Origin: Frankiales bacterium
Lineage (GTDB): Bacteria; Actinomycetota; Actinomycetes; S36-B12; CAIYMF01
NCBI GenBank assembly: GCA_016125335.1
Contig: WGLY01000034.1
Coordinates: forward strand, 1-53,980
Reading direction: 5' to 3'
Length of the DNA: 53,980 bases
Shown here: positions 43,509-50,972 of the stretch, in pieces
Position numbering within the stretch: the first letter of the stretch is position 1
Layout: each line of letters begins with the position of its first letter
Made by a program: the position numbers and the translations under genes
The notes under the pieces: generated by a model
The model's database searches: none
What the model was told of the DNA's origin: nothing
What the model saw: only the letters and a program-made list of their open reading frames with translations

Positions 43509-43793
43509 TCAGGAGCCGTCCCCGCCGGACGGGAACATCGCCTCGATGATGCGCCGGCAGTCGGGGCACACCGGGAACTTGTCCGGGTCGCGGCCGGGCA
43601 CCCACACCTTGCCGCACAGGGCGATGACGGGCTTGCCGGTCACCGCCGACTCCACGATCTGGTCCTTCTTCACGTAGTGCGCGAAGCGCTCGTGGTCGCC
43701 GTCCTCGACCTGGGTGTCGGGACGCTCCTCCACCAGGACCCCGCGGGCGGTCTCGGGGTCGGCCAGGGGCAGGGGCTCGAGCGGCGTCGTCAT
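43509..43793 (-). CDS. DUF3039 zinc-ribbon protein
   Basis: A 94-residue actinobacterial protein. After an acidic N-terminus come DGDHERFAHYVKKDQIVESAVTGKPVIALCGKVWVPGRDPDKFPVCPDC, the DUF3039 core; one Cys plus a CPDC pair (with an upstream His) could bind Zn or another metal. Function unknown, but it is strictly conserved in actinobacteria and commonly adjacent to the DEAD/DEAH helicase, as here. Confidence 0.93.
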   Translation of the reverse strand: MTTPLEPLPLADPETARGVLVEERPDTQVEDGDHERFAHYVKKDQIVESAVTGKPVIALCGKVWVPGRDPDKFPVCPDCRRIIEAMFPSGGDGS

Positions 43794-43850
43794 CCCGTCA
43801 TCGTAGGCCCGCGGCGGGTCGTCGCGGCCGGCCCGTCGGCGTGGACGCGC

Positions 43851-44441
43851 TCAGTTGAGGGACGGGTCCGTCGACGGCGTCGCGACGAAGGCGAGGTCGC
43901 CGCGCTGACGACGCAGGACGCGCTGCCAGAGGTCCTCGGGCTCGGCGTCGAACACGTCGTCCGGGCCGCCGTCGACGACGTACCACGCGCCCTCGTGCAC
44001 CTCGTCGTCGAGCTGGCCCGAGGCCCAGCCGGCGTATCCGGCGTAGATCCGGATGGCGGTGAGCCCGGCCAGCGACTCGTCCGGGTCCTGGTCGAGGTCG
44101 ACGAGGCCGAACGGGCCGGCCACGCGGCGGAACCCCTCCGGCTCCGGGCCGTCGACCGGGCCGGGCAGCAGGCCCAGTGCGAGGGCGCTGTCGTCGGCGA
44201 CGGGGCCGCCGCTGAACAGGACGTCGGTGCCCGTCGTGCGCCCGTCCCACGGCGGCAGCACCGCCCCCACCGGCACGTGGGACGGCCGGTTGATGACGAT
44301 GCCGAGGCTGCCCTCCTCGTCGTGGTCGAGCAGCAGCACCACGGCGCGGGCGAAGTTCGGGTCGTCGAGGACCGGCGCGGCCACCAGCAGGCGGCCCGCG
44401 GCAGGCAGGGCGGGAGGCACGTCCAGCGGCTCGAGCGTCAC
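43851..44441 (-). CDS. YqgE/AlgH family protein
   Basis: A 196-residue protein of the UPF0301 family. Diagnostic blocks: GRLLVAAPVLDDPNFARAVVLLLDHDEEGSLGIVINRPS, VLFSGGPVADDSALAL, RIYAGYAGWASGQLDDEVHEGAWYVVDG. The family fold is known but no activity is proven; AlgH regulates alginate genes in Pseudomonas. GTG 44441 agrees with the usual length and has a CATCCT 6 bases before it. Divergent from the whiB gene with a CRP-like dyad between them. Confidence 0.93.
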   Translation of the reverse strand: MTLEPLDVPPALPAAGRLLVAAPVLDDPNFARAVVLLLDHDEEGSLGIVINRPSHVPVGAVLPPWDGRTTGTDVLFSGGPVADDSALALGLLPGPVDGPEPEGFRRVAGPFGLVDLDQDPDESLAGLTAIRIYAGYAGWASGQLDDEVHEGAWYVVDGGPDDVFDAEPEDLWQRVLRRQRGDLAFVATPSTDPSLN

Positions 44442-44479
44442 GGCACCAGGATGCCTTCTCACCCGCCGAAGAGGCACGG

Positions 44480-44493
44480 GTGACGGACATCAC
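44480..44493. promoter_or_regulatory. CRP/GlxR-like dyad between yqgE-like gene and whiB
   Basis: GTGA-N6-TCAC is a perfect core for cAMP-receptor-family proteins, though the outermost T/A bases of the consensus TGTGA-N6-TCACA are absent. It is 39 bases upstream of the yqgE start and 155 bases before whiB. A binding site is plausible but short matches occur by chance. Confidence 0.35.
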
Positions 44494-44647
44494 GACGAGG
44501 TGCGGCAGAATCTGGTCCGGAAGGCCCGCGTCCGCGTAGGCTCCTTCCTGTAGGGATCCTTCCACGGGAACCACGAGGGCCCCCGCACCGAACAGGACGA
44601 TCGCAGAGCACGGGCGCCGGCCGCGAGCACTGCACGGGGAGGTTGGC

Positions 44648-44989
44648 ATGCCGCAGCAACCGCTCGCTCAGGTTCCCCTGGACGCGACGTGGGACTGGCA
44701 GGAGCACGGCGCCTGCCGTGACGCCGATACGGCCCTGTTCTTCCATCCGCAGAACGAACGCGGGCTGTCCCGCGTGCGCCGCGACCGCGCCGCCAAGTCC
44801 GTGTGCGCGCGGTGCGCCGTCCGCCTCGAGTGCGCCGACTACGCCATCCGCGCGCGCGAGCCCTACGGGGTGTGGGGCGGGCTCACCGAGGAGGAGCGCG
44901 AGCGCATCTACGCGCGTAGCTCGCTCTCGGAGTACGGGCGGGAGAAGGGCGCGGGTCTGCGCGCCGCCTCCGACTTCACGCGCGACTGA
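44648..44989 (+). CDS. WhiB-family iron-sulfur regulator, WhiD/WhiB3 type
   Basis: A 113-residue WhiB-like transcription factor carrying a 4Fe-4S cluster. The four Cys are C23, C53, C56 and C62 (C-x29-C-x2-C-x5-C). The turn [16 protein letters not shown] is the family signature. The motif [25 protein letters not shown] most closely resembles WhiD of Streptomyces and WhiB3 of mycobacteria, which act in sporulation/redox control. A GGGGAGG site is 5 bases before ATG 44648. It is followed 32 bases later by the arginine deiminase pathway genes. The Fe-S ligand role is established for the family; the regulon here is not known. Confidence 0.93.
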   Translation: MPQQPLAQVPLDATWDWQEHGACRDADTALFFHPQNERGLSRVRRDRAAKSVCARCAVRLECADYAIRAREPYGVWGGLTEEERERIYARSSLSEYGREKGAGLRAASDFTRD

Positions 44990-45001
44990 GGGGCTGCCGG
45001 C

Positions 45002-45025
45002 ATGGCCCGTGGCGAGCCCGCGTGA
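45002..45025 (+). CDS. Possible 7-codon leader ORF overlapping arcA
   Basis: ATG at 45002 reads MARGEPA then TGA, overlapping the arcA GTG by four bases (GTGA). A good GAGGGG site lies 8 bases upstream of this ATG, whereas arcA itself lacks a strong site. This suggests arcA is translated by coupling to a mini-ORF. It may also be a chance ATG. Confidence 0.3.
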   Translation: MARGEPA

Positions 45026-46248
45026 CGCCCTTCCACGTCGACTCCGAGGTCGGCGACCTCCGGCAGGTGATCCTGCACCGCCCAGGCCTCGAGCTCTCGC
45101 GGCTCACCCCGCAGAACGTCCACGAGCTGCTCTTCGACGACGTCATGTGGGCCGCGCGCGCCCGAGCCGAGCACGACGCGTTCGCGGAGACCCTGCGCTC
45201 GCGCGGCGTCGAGGTGCACCTGTTCGCCGACCTCCTCGCCACGGCGATCGACCAGCCCGGGGCGCGCGAGTTCCTCCAGGAGGTCTTCACCACCGCCACC
45301 CGGTTCGGGCCCAAGCTGGAGGGCCGCCTCGACGAGATCGTGGCCGGCGCGGTCGCCGAGGACCTCGTCGACATGCTCATCGGGGGGATGCTCCGGCTCG
45401 ACCTCGACGTCGACGAGTCCGAGAGCCTGCTGCTGGCCTACCTCGACCCGCACGACTTCCTGCTGACGCCGCTGCCCAACCACCTCTTCCAGCGCGACAA
45501 CTCCGCGTGGGTCTACGACGGCCTGTCGGTCAACCCCATGGCCAAGACGGCGCGCAAGCGGGAGACGATCAACAGCCGCGTGGTGTGGAACTTCCACCCG
45601 ATGTTCCGCGACGCCGGGCTGCACTTCTACTACGGCAACGACCAGGAGGACCACGAGCCGGCGACGGTCGAGGGGGGCGACGTCCTCGTGGTGGGCAACG
45701 GCACGGTGATGCTCGGCATGGGCGAGCGCACCACGCCGCAGGGCATCGAGTTCATCGCCCGGCAGTACTTCCGGCACGGCAGCGTGCGCAAGGTGATCGT
45801 CGTCGAGCTGCCGCACTCGCGGGCCTTCATGCACCTCGACACGGCGATGACGATGATCGACCGCGACGCCTTCAGCGTCTACCCGTTCCTGCCCGACGAC
45901 CTGCGCTGCTTCAGCCTCGACCCCGTCGGCGAGGACGGCGACTACCGCGTCACCGAGCACGCCGAGCTGTTCCCCGTCGTCGCCGACGCCATCGGCGTGG
46001 AGTCCATCCGGGTGCTCAAGACCCCGATCGACCAGCTGGGCGCGATGCGCGAGCAGTGGGACGACGGCAACAACTTCCTGGCCGTCTCCCCCGGCGTCAT
46101 CGTGGGCTACGAGCGCAACACGACCACCAACACCTACCTGCGCCGCCACGGCATCGAGGTGCTCGAGATCGTGGGCTCCGAGCTCGGGCGCGGACGCGGC
46201 GGACCCCGGTGCATGAGCTGCCCGATCGTGCGCGAGGCTGTGCACTGA
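45022..46248 (+). CDS. arcA: Arginine deiminase
   Basis: A 408-residue enzyme converting arginine to citrulline and ammonia. Motifs: [55 protein letters not shown] with the catalytic acidic residues, [23 protein letters not shown] with the catalytic His, and [15 protein letters not shown] with the catalytic Cys at the C-terminus. The start is GTG 45022 with no strong site of its own. arcB follows; arcC (carbamate kinase) and arcD (arginine/ornithine antiporter) are not in this window. Confidence 0.97.
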   Translation: MTPFHVDSEVGDLRQVILHRPGLELSRLTPQNVHELLFDDVMWAARARAEHDAFAETLRSRGVEVHLFADLLATAIDQPGAREFLQEVFTTATRFGPKLEGRLDEIVAGAVAEDLVDMLIGGMLRLDLDVDESESLLLAYLDPHDFLLTPLPNHLFQRDNSAWVYDGLSVNPMAKTARKRETINSRVVWNFHPMFRDAGLHFYYGNDQEDHEPATVEGGDVLVVGNGTVMLGMGERTTPQGIEFIARQYFRHGSVRKVIVVELPHSRAFMHLDTAMTMIDRDAFSVYPFLPDDLRCFSLDPVGEDGDYRVTEHAELFPVVADAIGVESIRVLKTPIDQLGAMREQWDDGNNFLAVSPGVIVGYERNTTTNTYLRRHGIEVLEIVGSELGRGRGGPRCMSCPIVREAVH

Positions 46249-46288
46249 CCGGAGCAGTCCACACCCCCGAGCCGCCAGGAGCCGCCGC

Positions 46289-47296
46289 GTGACCGTCGAC
46301 CTGCGCAACCGCGACTTCCTCAAGGAGCTCGACTTCTCCGCCGACGAGCTCGCCCACCTCATCGACCTCGCGGCCGGGCTGAAGGCCGCCAAGCGCGCGG
46401 GCACCGAGGAGCAGCGGATGCGCGGGCGCAACGTCGCGCTCGTGTTCGAGAAGACCTCCACACGCACGCGGTGCGCCTTCGAGGTGGGCTGCCACGACCA
46501 GGGCGGCCACGTCACCTACCTCGACCCGAGCGGCTCGCAGATCGGGCACAAGGAGTCGGCGGCCGACACCGCCCGCGTGCTCTCGCGCATGTTCGACGCG
46601 ATCCAGTACCGCGGGAGCTCCCAGTCGGTCGTCGAGGAGCTCGCGGCCCACAGCGACGTCCCGGTCTACAACGGGCTGACCGACGAGTGGCACCCCACCC
46701 AGATGCTGGCGGACTTCCTCACCATGCAGGAGCACGCCGGCGGCCGGCCCGCGTCGGAGATCTCCTACGCCTACCTCGGCGACGCCCGTTCCAACATGGG
46801 CAACTCCCTGCTGGTGATGGGGGCGATCATGGGCGCCGACGTGCGGATCGTGGCCCCGCGCGAGCTGTGGCCGTCGGCGGAGGTGCAGGAGGCCGCCCGC
46901 GGGCGCGCGCAGGCGTCCGGGGCCCGCGTGACCCTCACCGAGGACGTCACGGAGGGCGTGCGGGGCGTGGACTTCGTGCACACGGACGTGTGGGTGTCGA
47001 TGGGCGAGCCCCAGGAGGTCTGGGCCGACCGAGTGCGCCTGCTCGCGCCCTACCAGGTCTCCACGGACACGTTCGCGCTGACCGGCAACGACTCGGCCCG
47101 CTTCCTGCACTGCCTGCCCGCCTTCCACGACACGAGCACCGTGGTGGGACGCCGGGTCGCCGAGGCGACCGGGATGGCCGACGGCCTCGAGGTGACCCAC
47201 GAGGTGTTCGAGTCGGCCCGCAACGTGGCCTTCGACCAGGCCGAGAACCGGCTGCACACGATCAAGGCCCTCATGGTCGCCACGATCGGCCGCTGA
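46289..47296 (+). CDS. arcB: Ornithine carbamoyltransferase (catabolic ArcB type by context)
   Basis: A 335-residue enzyme. Carbamoyl-phosphate motif [35 protein letters not shown] for ornithine/carbamoyl phosphate contact, [25 protein letters not shown] and [10 protein letters not shown] are all intact. Length (335) matches catabolic enzymes rather than the ~310 of ArgF, and the immediate upstream arcA makes the ADI role likely; citrulline phosphorolysis yields carbamoyl phosphate. AGGAG lies 7 bases before GTG 46289. The anabolic role cannot be excluded. Confidence 0.95.
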   Translation: MTVDLRNRDFLKELDFSADELAHLIDLAAGLKAAKRAGTEEQRMRGRNVALVFEKTSTRTRCAFEVGCHDQGGHVTYLDPSGSQIGHKESAADTARVLSRMFDAIQYRGSSQSVVEELAAHSDVPVYNGLTDEWHPTQMLADFLTMQEHAGGRPASEISYAYLGDARSNMGNSLLVMGAIMGADVRIVAPRELWPSAEVQEAARGRAQASGARVTLTEDVTEGVRGVDFVHTDVWVSMGEPQEVWADRVRLLAPYQVSTDTFALTGNDSARFLHCLPAFHDTSTVVGRRVAEATGMADGLEVTHEVFESARNVAFDQAENRLHTIKALMVATIGR

Positions 47297-47326
47297 CCCG
47301 GCCCGGCGCCGGGCGGCGCGACCTCG

Positions 47327-47332
47327 TAGCGT
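47327..47332 (+). promoter_or_regulatory. -10 element of DUF2516 gene (leaderless)
   Basis: TAGCGT is followed by 6 bases and the GTG at 47339. Confidence 0.5.
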
Positions 47333-47338
47333 GGCCCC

Positions 47339-47593
47339 GTGACCGTGCTCTACCTCCTCCTGTCCGTCGCCCTGTTCCTGCTCCAGGTGCTGGCGATCGC
47401 CGACCTCGTGAGCCGGTCCGACGACGACCTGCGCCGGGTCGGTCGCGGCACCCGCGCCCTCTGGTTCGGCCTGCTCATCACCGGGGTGCTGCTGAGCATC
47501 CTGTTCCGCTGGCTCGGGCTGCTCGGCGTCCTGGCCGCGGCCTACTACTTCCTCGACGTGCGCCCGCGGCTGCAGGCACTGCGGCGCGAGTGA
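47339..47593 (+). CDS. DUF2516 small membrane protein
   Basis: An 84-residue protein with two membrane helices (LYLLLSVALFLLQVLAIADLV and WFGLLITGVLLSILFRWLGLLGVLAAAYYFLDV). The cytoplasmic end DVRPRLQALRR follows the second helix. This is the DUF2516 family, common in actinobacteria and without known function. It is downstream of arcB but has its own leaderless promoter. Confidence 0.9.
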   Translation: MTVLYLLLSVALFLLQVLAIADLVSRSDDDLRRVGRGTRALWFGLLITGVLLSILFRWLGLLGVLAAAYYFLDVRPRLQALRRE

Positions 47594-47606
47594 CGACCGG
47601 CCCCTC

Positions 47607-47656
47607 CACGCGCCGAGGGCCCGTCCGCACTGCTGTGCGGGCGGGCCCTCGGCGTG
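47607..47656. terminator. Bidirectional terminator hairpin
   Basis: About 22 paired bases (47607-47629 with 47634-47656) with one bulged G and a single mismatch surround a CTGC-type loop. It lies between the converging ends of the DUF2516 gene and pckG. Confidence 0.85.
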
Positions 47657-47662
47657 AGCGGG

Positions 47663-49477
47663 TCAGGCCTGCTGGAGCCGGGTGCGGATCGCCTCGAGCT
47701 GGGCGTGCAGCTCGGCCGGCACCTTGTCGCCGAAGCGGGCGAAGTACTCGGCGGTGAGGTCGGCCTCCTGGAGCCAGGACTCCGGGTCGATGCGGAACAG
47801 CTCGGCCATGGTCTCCGCGGAGACGTCGAGGCCGTCGACGTCGATCCCGCCGGCCACGGGGACGCGGCCGATCGGGGTGTCGACGGCGTCGGCGAGGCCC
47901 TCGAGCCGGTCGACGATCCAGGCCAGGACGCGGCTGTTCTCGCCGTAGCCGGGCCACATGAAGGAGCCGTCGCCGTCCTTGCGGAACCAGTTGACCTGGT
48001 AGATCCGCGGGAGCTTGTCGGCGTCCGTGGCACGGCCGATCGACAGCCAGTGGCTCCAGTAGTCGGCCATGTTGTAGCCGCAGAACGGCAGCATCGCGAA
48101 GGGGTCGCGGCGCAGCTCGCCGACGGTGCCCTCGGCCGCGGCCGTCTTCTCCGAGGCGATCGTGGCGCCGACGAACACGCCGTGCTCCCAGTCGTAGGCC
48201 TCGGTCACCAGCGGGACGTTGGAGGCGCGGCGGCCGCCGAAGAGGATGGCCGAGATGGGGACGCCGGCCGGGTCCTCCCAGTTGGGCGCGATGGACGGGC
48301 ACTGGCCCGCCGGCGCGGTGAACCGGGCGTTGGGGTGCGCGGCCGGGGTGCCGGACTCCGGCGTCCAGTCGTTGCCCTTCCAGTCGACGAGGTGCGCCGG
48401 CGGCTCGGACAGGCCCTCCCACCACACGTCGCCGTCGTCGGTCAGCGCGACGTTGGTGTAGATGCAGTTGGCGTCCAGCGAGCGGATCGCGTTGGCGTTG
48501 GTGTCCATGCCCGTGCCGGGCGCGACGCCGAAGAAGCCGGCCTCGGGATTGATGGCGCGCAGCGTGCCGTCGGGCTGCGGCTTGATCCAGGCGATGTCGT
48601 CGCCGATGGTGCGGACCTTCCAGCCGGGCAGCGAGGGCTCGAGCATCGCGAGGTTGGTCTTGCCGCACGCCGACGGGAAGGCGCCGGTGACGTAGCGGAC
48701 GTCGCCGTTGGGGTGGGTGAGCTTGAGGATGAGCATGTGCTCGGCCAGCCAGCCCTCGTCGCGGGCCATGGCCGAGGCGATGCGCAGCGCGAAGCACTTC
48801 TTGCCGAGCAGCGCGTTGCCGCCGTAGCCCGAGCCGTAGGACCAGATCTCGCGGGTCTCGGGGAAGTGGACGATGTACTCCTCCGCGTTGCACGGCCAGG
48901 CGACGTCGGCCTCGCCGGGCTCGAGCGGGTGGCCCACGGTGTGCAGGGCCGGCACGAAGTCGCCGTCCTCGCCGATGAGGTCGAGCGCGGCCGAGCCCAT
49001 GCGGGTCATGATCCGCATGTTGACCACGACGTAGGGCGAGTCGGTGATCTCGACGCCGAGCTGGGAGATGCGCGAGCCGAGCGGGCCCATCGAGAACGGG
49101 ATCACGTACATCGTGCGGCCGCGCATCGAGCCGGCGAACTTGTCCTTCAGCGTCGCGCGCATGGCGACCGGGTCGGCCCAGTTGTTCGTGGGGCCGGCGT
49201 CCTCCTCGCGCAGCGAGCAGATGAAGGTGCGGTCCTCCACGCGGGCGACGTCGCTGGGGTGCGAGCGCGCGAGGAAGGAGTTGGGCCGCTTGGTCTCGTC
49301 GAGCCGGATGAAGGCGCCGCCGTCGACGAGGAGGGCGGTGAGGCGGTCCCACTCCTCCTGCGACCCGTCGCACCACTCGATCCGGTCCGGCTGCGTGAGC
49401 GCGGCGGTCTCCTCGACCCACTCGAGCAGCTTCTTGTTGCGGGTGGGCGGGTTCTCGAGACCGGGGAGCGTCGGCAT
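47663..49477 (-). CDS. pckG: Phosphoenolpyruvate carboxykinase (GTP)
   Basis: A 604-residue GTP-dependent PEPCK (typical Mtb length 606), interconverting oxaloacetate and PEP for gluconeogenesis or anaplerosis. The GTP-type P-loop is [12 protein letters not shown] with the reactive Cys; other signatures are [87 protein letters not shown] and [23 protein letters not shown] 49477 with an upstream GGGAC is preferred over ATG 49492. Two CRP/GlxR-like sites lie in its promoter region. Confidence 0.97.
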   Translation of the reverse strand: MPTLPGLENPPTRNKKLLEWVEETAALTQPDRIEWCDGSQEEWDRLTALLVDGGAFIRLDETKRPNSFLARSHPSDVARVEDRTFICSLREEDAGPTNNWADPVAMRATLKDKFAGSMRGRTMYVIPFSMGPLGSRISQLGVEITDSPYVVVNMRIMTRMGSAALDLIGEDGDFVPALHTVGHPLEPGEADVAWPCNAEEYIVHFPETREIWSYGSGYGGNALLGKKCFALRIASAMARDEGWLAEHMLILKLTHPNGDVRYVTGAFPSACGKTNLAMLEPSLPGWKVRTIGDDIAWIKPQPDGTLRAINPEAGFFGVAPGTGMDTNANAIRSLDANCIYTNVALTDDGDVWWEGLSEPPAHLVDWKGNDWTPESGTPAAHPNARFTAPAGQCPSIAPNWEDPAGVPISAILFGGRRASNVPLVTEAYDWEHGVFVGATIASEKTAAAEGTVGELRRDPFAMLPFCGYNMADYWSHWLSIGRATDADKLPRIYQVNWFRKDGDGSFMWPGYGENSRVLAWIVDRLEGLADAVDTPIGRVPVAGGIDVDGLDVSAETMAELFRIDPESWLQEADLTAEYFARFGDKVPAELHAQLEAIRTRLQQA

Positions 49478-49597
49478 GGCTGTTCGTCCCATCGCGTGCG
49501 GCGGAGCGGTTCGGGGGCGGTCCCCTGTCCAACAGTGACGCAAGGATGCCCGGCTCGCAGGCCTACCGGTACGGCCCGGACCGATATGGCAGCCCTT

Positions 49598-49613
49598 TGT
49601 GACCGAATGCACA
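49598..49613. promoter_or_regulatory. CRP/GlxR-like binding site upstream of pckG
   Basis: TGTGA-CCGAAT-GCACA matches the consensus TGTGA-N6-TCACA at nine of ten positions, with TTGTG/CACAA symmetry extending one base beyond. It is ~121-136 bases upstream of the pckG ATG. In Corynebacterium glutamicum the cAMP-dependent GlxR binds the pck promoter, so this site is consistent. Confidence 0.6.
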
Positions 49614-49620
49614 AGCGCCG

Positions 49621-49636
49621 CGTGACCGGGGCCACA
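49621..49636. promoter_or_regulatory. Second, weaker CRP/GlxR-like site upstream of pckG
   Basis: CGTGA-CCGGGG-CCACA matches the same consensus at eight of ten positions. It begins 23 bases after the first site, about two helical turns, so two dimers could bind the same face of the DNA. Confidence 0.4.
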
Positions 49637-49800
49637 ACCCCGTAACCGCTGTCATGCGGGAGGGCCGATCCGGGCCCGCGCGCGGGGGTCGGCCGGGCCG
49701 GTCCGGCCCACCCCTGACGAGGCGTGTGACCCGGCGTCGGCCCCACGCGGAGCGGGTGCAGCGACGTGGCCGGCGGGGGCTCGGGCGGCCCCCGGACGCA

Positions 49801-49834
49801 GGAACGCCCGCCCCGTGACCGGGGCGGGCGTTCC
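49801..49834 (-). terminator. cspA terminator hairpin
   Basis: GGAACGCCCGCCCC pairs perfectly with 49821-49834 over 14 bases with a 6-base loop, 15 bases after the cspA stop. Confidence 0.85.
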
Positions 49835-49848
49835 GACGAGCGAGAAGA

Positions 49849-50052
49849 TCAGAGAGCGCGGACGTTCTCCGCCTGCGGGCCCTTCTGGCCCTGACCGATC
49901 TCGAACTCCACGCGCTGGTTCTCCTCCAGGGAGCGGTAGCCCGTCCCCTGGATCGCCGAGAAGTGCACGAACACGTCCGTGTCACTGCCGTCGGGGGAGA
50001 TGAAGCCGAAGCCCTTCTCCGCGTTGAACCACTTCACAGTGCCCTGCGCCAT
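49849..50052 (-). CDS. cspA: Cold-shock protein (CspA family)
   Basis: A 67-residue single cold-shock domain. RNP1 KGFGFISP and RNP2 VFVHFSAIQ are intact, with the N-terminal [15 protein letters not shown]. It binds single-stranded nucleic acids and melts RNA secondary structure. GAGGAG lies 9 bases before ATG 50052. A long leader or a small upstream frame (50066-50227) precedes it, as often found in csp genes. Confidence 0.97.
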   Translation of the reverse strand: MAQGTVKWFNAEKGFGFISPDGSDTDVFVHFSAIQGTGYRSLEENQRVEFEIGQGQKGPQAENVRAL

Positions 50053-50065
50053 ACCTGTTGTCTCC

Positions 50066-50227
50066 TCATGGGGACGGTGCGGATCGGGCCCTTTGCCCGG
50101 TCCGGGTTGCTTCCCGTCGTTGTGTCAGACCTGCCCATGGGGACGTGTCTAGCGCGGTCACGAAGCGGCGGGCCGCGTCGGCAACCAGTACGAACGAAAG
50201 TGCTGCAACCGCGAGGAGCATACCCAT
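50066..50227 (-). CDS. Possible 53-residue membrane peptide upstream of cspA
   Basis: An ORF starting [23 protein letters not shown] with one strong hydrophobic helix, ending SAPSP. Its TGA falls in the GAGGAG ribosome site of cspA, so coupling is possible. Third-position GC is lower than in neighbours and no ribosome site is seen, so it may instead be the cspA leader. An alternative ATG is at 50221. Confidence 0.3.
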   Translation of the reverse strand: MGMLLAVAALSFVLVADAARRFVTALDTSPWAGLTQRREATRTGQRARSAPSP

Positions 50228-50294
50228 GAGGAGGGGGATGCACCATGCCTCTGACCTGCGTCGCGCGTGGCGACGTCCCCCCGCCGGACGCCGG

Positions 50295-50300
50295 TAGCGT
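50295..50300 (+). promoter_or_regulatory. -10 element of DUF3467 gene (leaderless)
   Basis: TAGCGT is followed by 6 bases and the ATG at 50307. Confidence 0.5.
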
Positions 50301-50306
50301 CGGGCC

Positions 50307-50633
50307 ATGACCGACGCCCCGCACCCGGTGGGCCGCGCCCACCAGATCGAGCTGCCGCCCGAGCACGTCGTCGGCGTGCCCGCGGACTACGCCTCCGTGT
50401 GGCACACCACCGAGTCCCTCGTCATCGACTTCCTCGCCGCGCGGGGGCCCGCGGCCATGGCCGAGCACGAGGGGGAGCCCGTCCTGGTGCAGGACCTCGT
50501 CGTGAGCGCCCGGGTCCGGATGCCGCCCACGCACGTGATCGAGCTGATGAAGGCGCTCGAGCGCCAGCTCTCCCTGTGGGAGACCGAGACCGGACGGCGG
50601 CCGCCGGTCGACCCGGACCTGCCCGACCTCTGA
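50307..50633 (+). CDS. DUF3467 protein
   Basis: A 108-residue protein with the DUF3467 core: IELPPEHVVGVPADYASVWHTTESLVIDFLA, then VSARVRMPPTHVIELMKALERQLSLWETETG. The family is small, soluble and of unknown function, seen beside transport or DNA-metabolism genes. Here it stands alone between cspA and the GcvT-like oxidase, and a strong hairpin ends it. Confidence 0.88.
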   Translation: MTDAPHPVGRAHQIELPPEHVVGVPADYASVWHTTESLVIDFLAARGPAAMAEHEGEPVLVQDLVVSARVRMPPTHVIELMKALERQLSLWETETGRRPPVDPDLPDL

Positions 50634-50679
50634 CGGGACCGGGGTCGCTCCCCGCCCCGCGCCTCCCCCGGCCCGCGCA

Positions 50680-50722
50680 CCGGCCGGCCCCGCCTCGGGG
50701 GGGGTGAGGCGGGGCCGGCCGG
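50680..50722 (+). terminator. Terminator after DUF3467 gene
   Basis: Perfect 17-base arms (50680-50696 and 50706-50722) with a 9-base G-rich loop. It falls in a region without other genes, about 47 bases after the DUF3467 stop. Confidence 0.85.
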
Positions 50723-50935
50723 CCGGACCCTTCGTCTGGGGGCGCGTGCGGGTCCGATCGGTGTGGAACCGCCGTCCGCGGTCCTGGGGGTGGGGTCCCG
50801 GCGGGCGCCGGGCGGCAAGGGGGGATGCCGTTCCGCGCGGACGGTCGTTCATTTGTACGCAGTACGTCGGCCCCGAACCTCTCGGGAGCCTCACCGGGCC
50901 GTCCGGCGCCGCTCAGGATCCGGCCGTCCGCGCTC
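50723..50935. other. Gene-free stretch upstream of GcvT-like gene
   Basis: Nothing recognisable apart from GC-rich DNA. It includes a short dyad-like segment GCGGACGGTCG and an AT-containing patch TTCATTTGTACGCAGTACG (50849-50867) with the imperfect symmetry GTAC-GCA-GTAC. The patch could be a regulator site for the downstream gene. Confidence 0.3.
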
Positions 50936-50965
50936 CTGACCCACGGGTCAGCAGTCGCGTACTCT
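50936..50965 (+). promoter_or_regulatory. Promoter with palindromic operator candidate for GcvT-like gene
   Basis: CTGACCCACGGGTCAG (50936-50951) is a perfect 7-base dyad around AC. It overlaps the likely -35 (TGACCC). TACTCT (50960-50965) with a 17-base spacing is the -10, and the ATG at 50973 is 7 bases on, so the message is probably leaderless and controlled by a dimeric repressor. Confidence 0.55.
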
Positions 50966-50972
50966 CGCGGCC

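Larger units (their letters stand above)
49478..49848. other. pckG promoter region and cspA terminator; no gene
   Basis: This 371-base stretch holds no credible ORF. It contains the two CRP/GlxR-like dyads and the cspA terminator hairpin listed separately. Confidence 0.6.
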
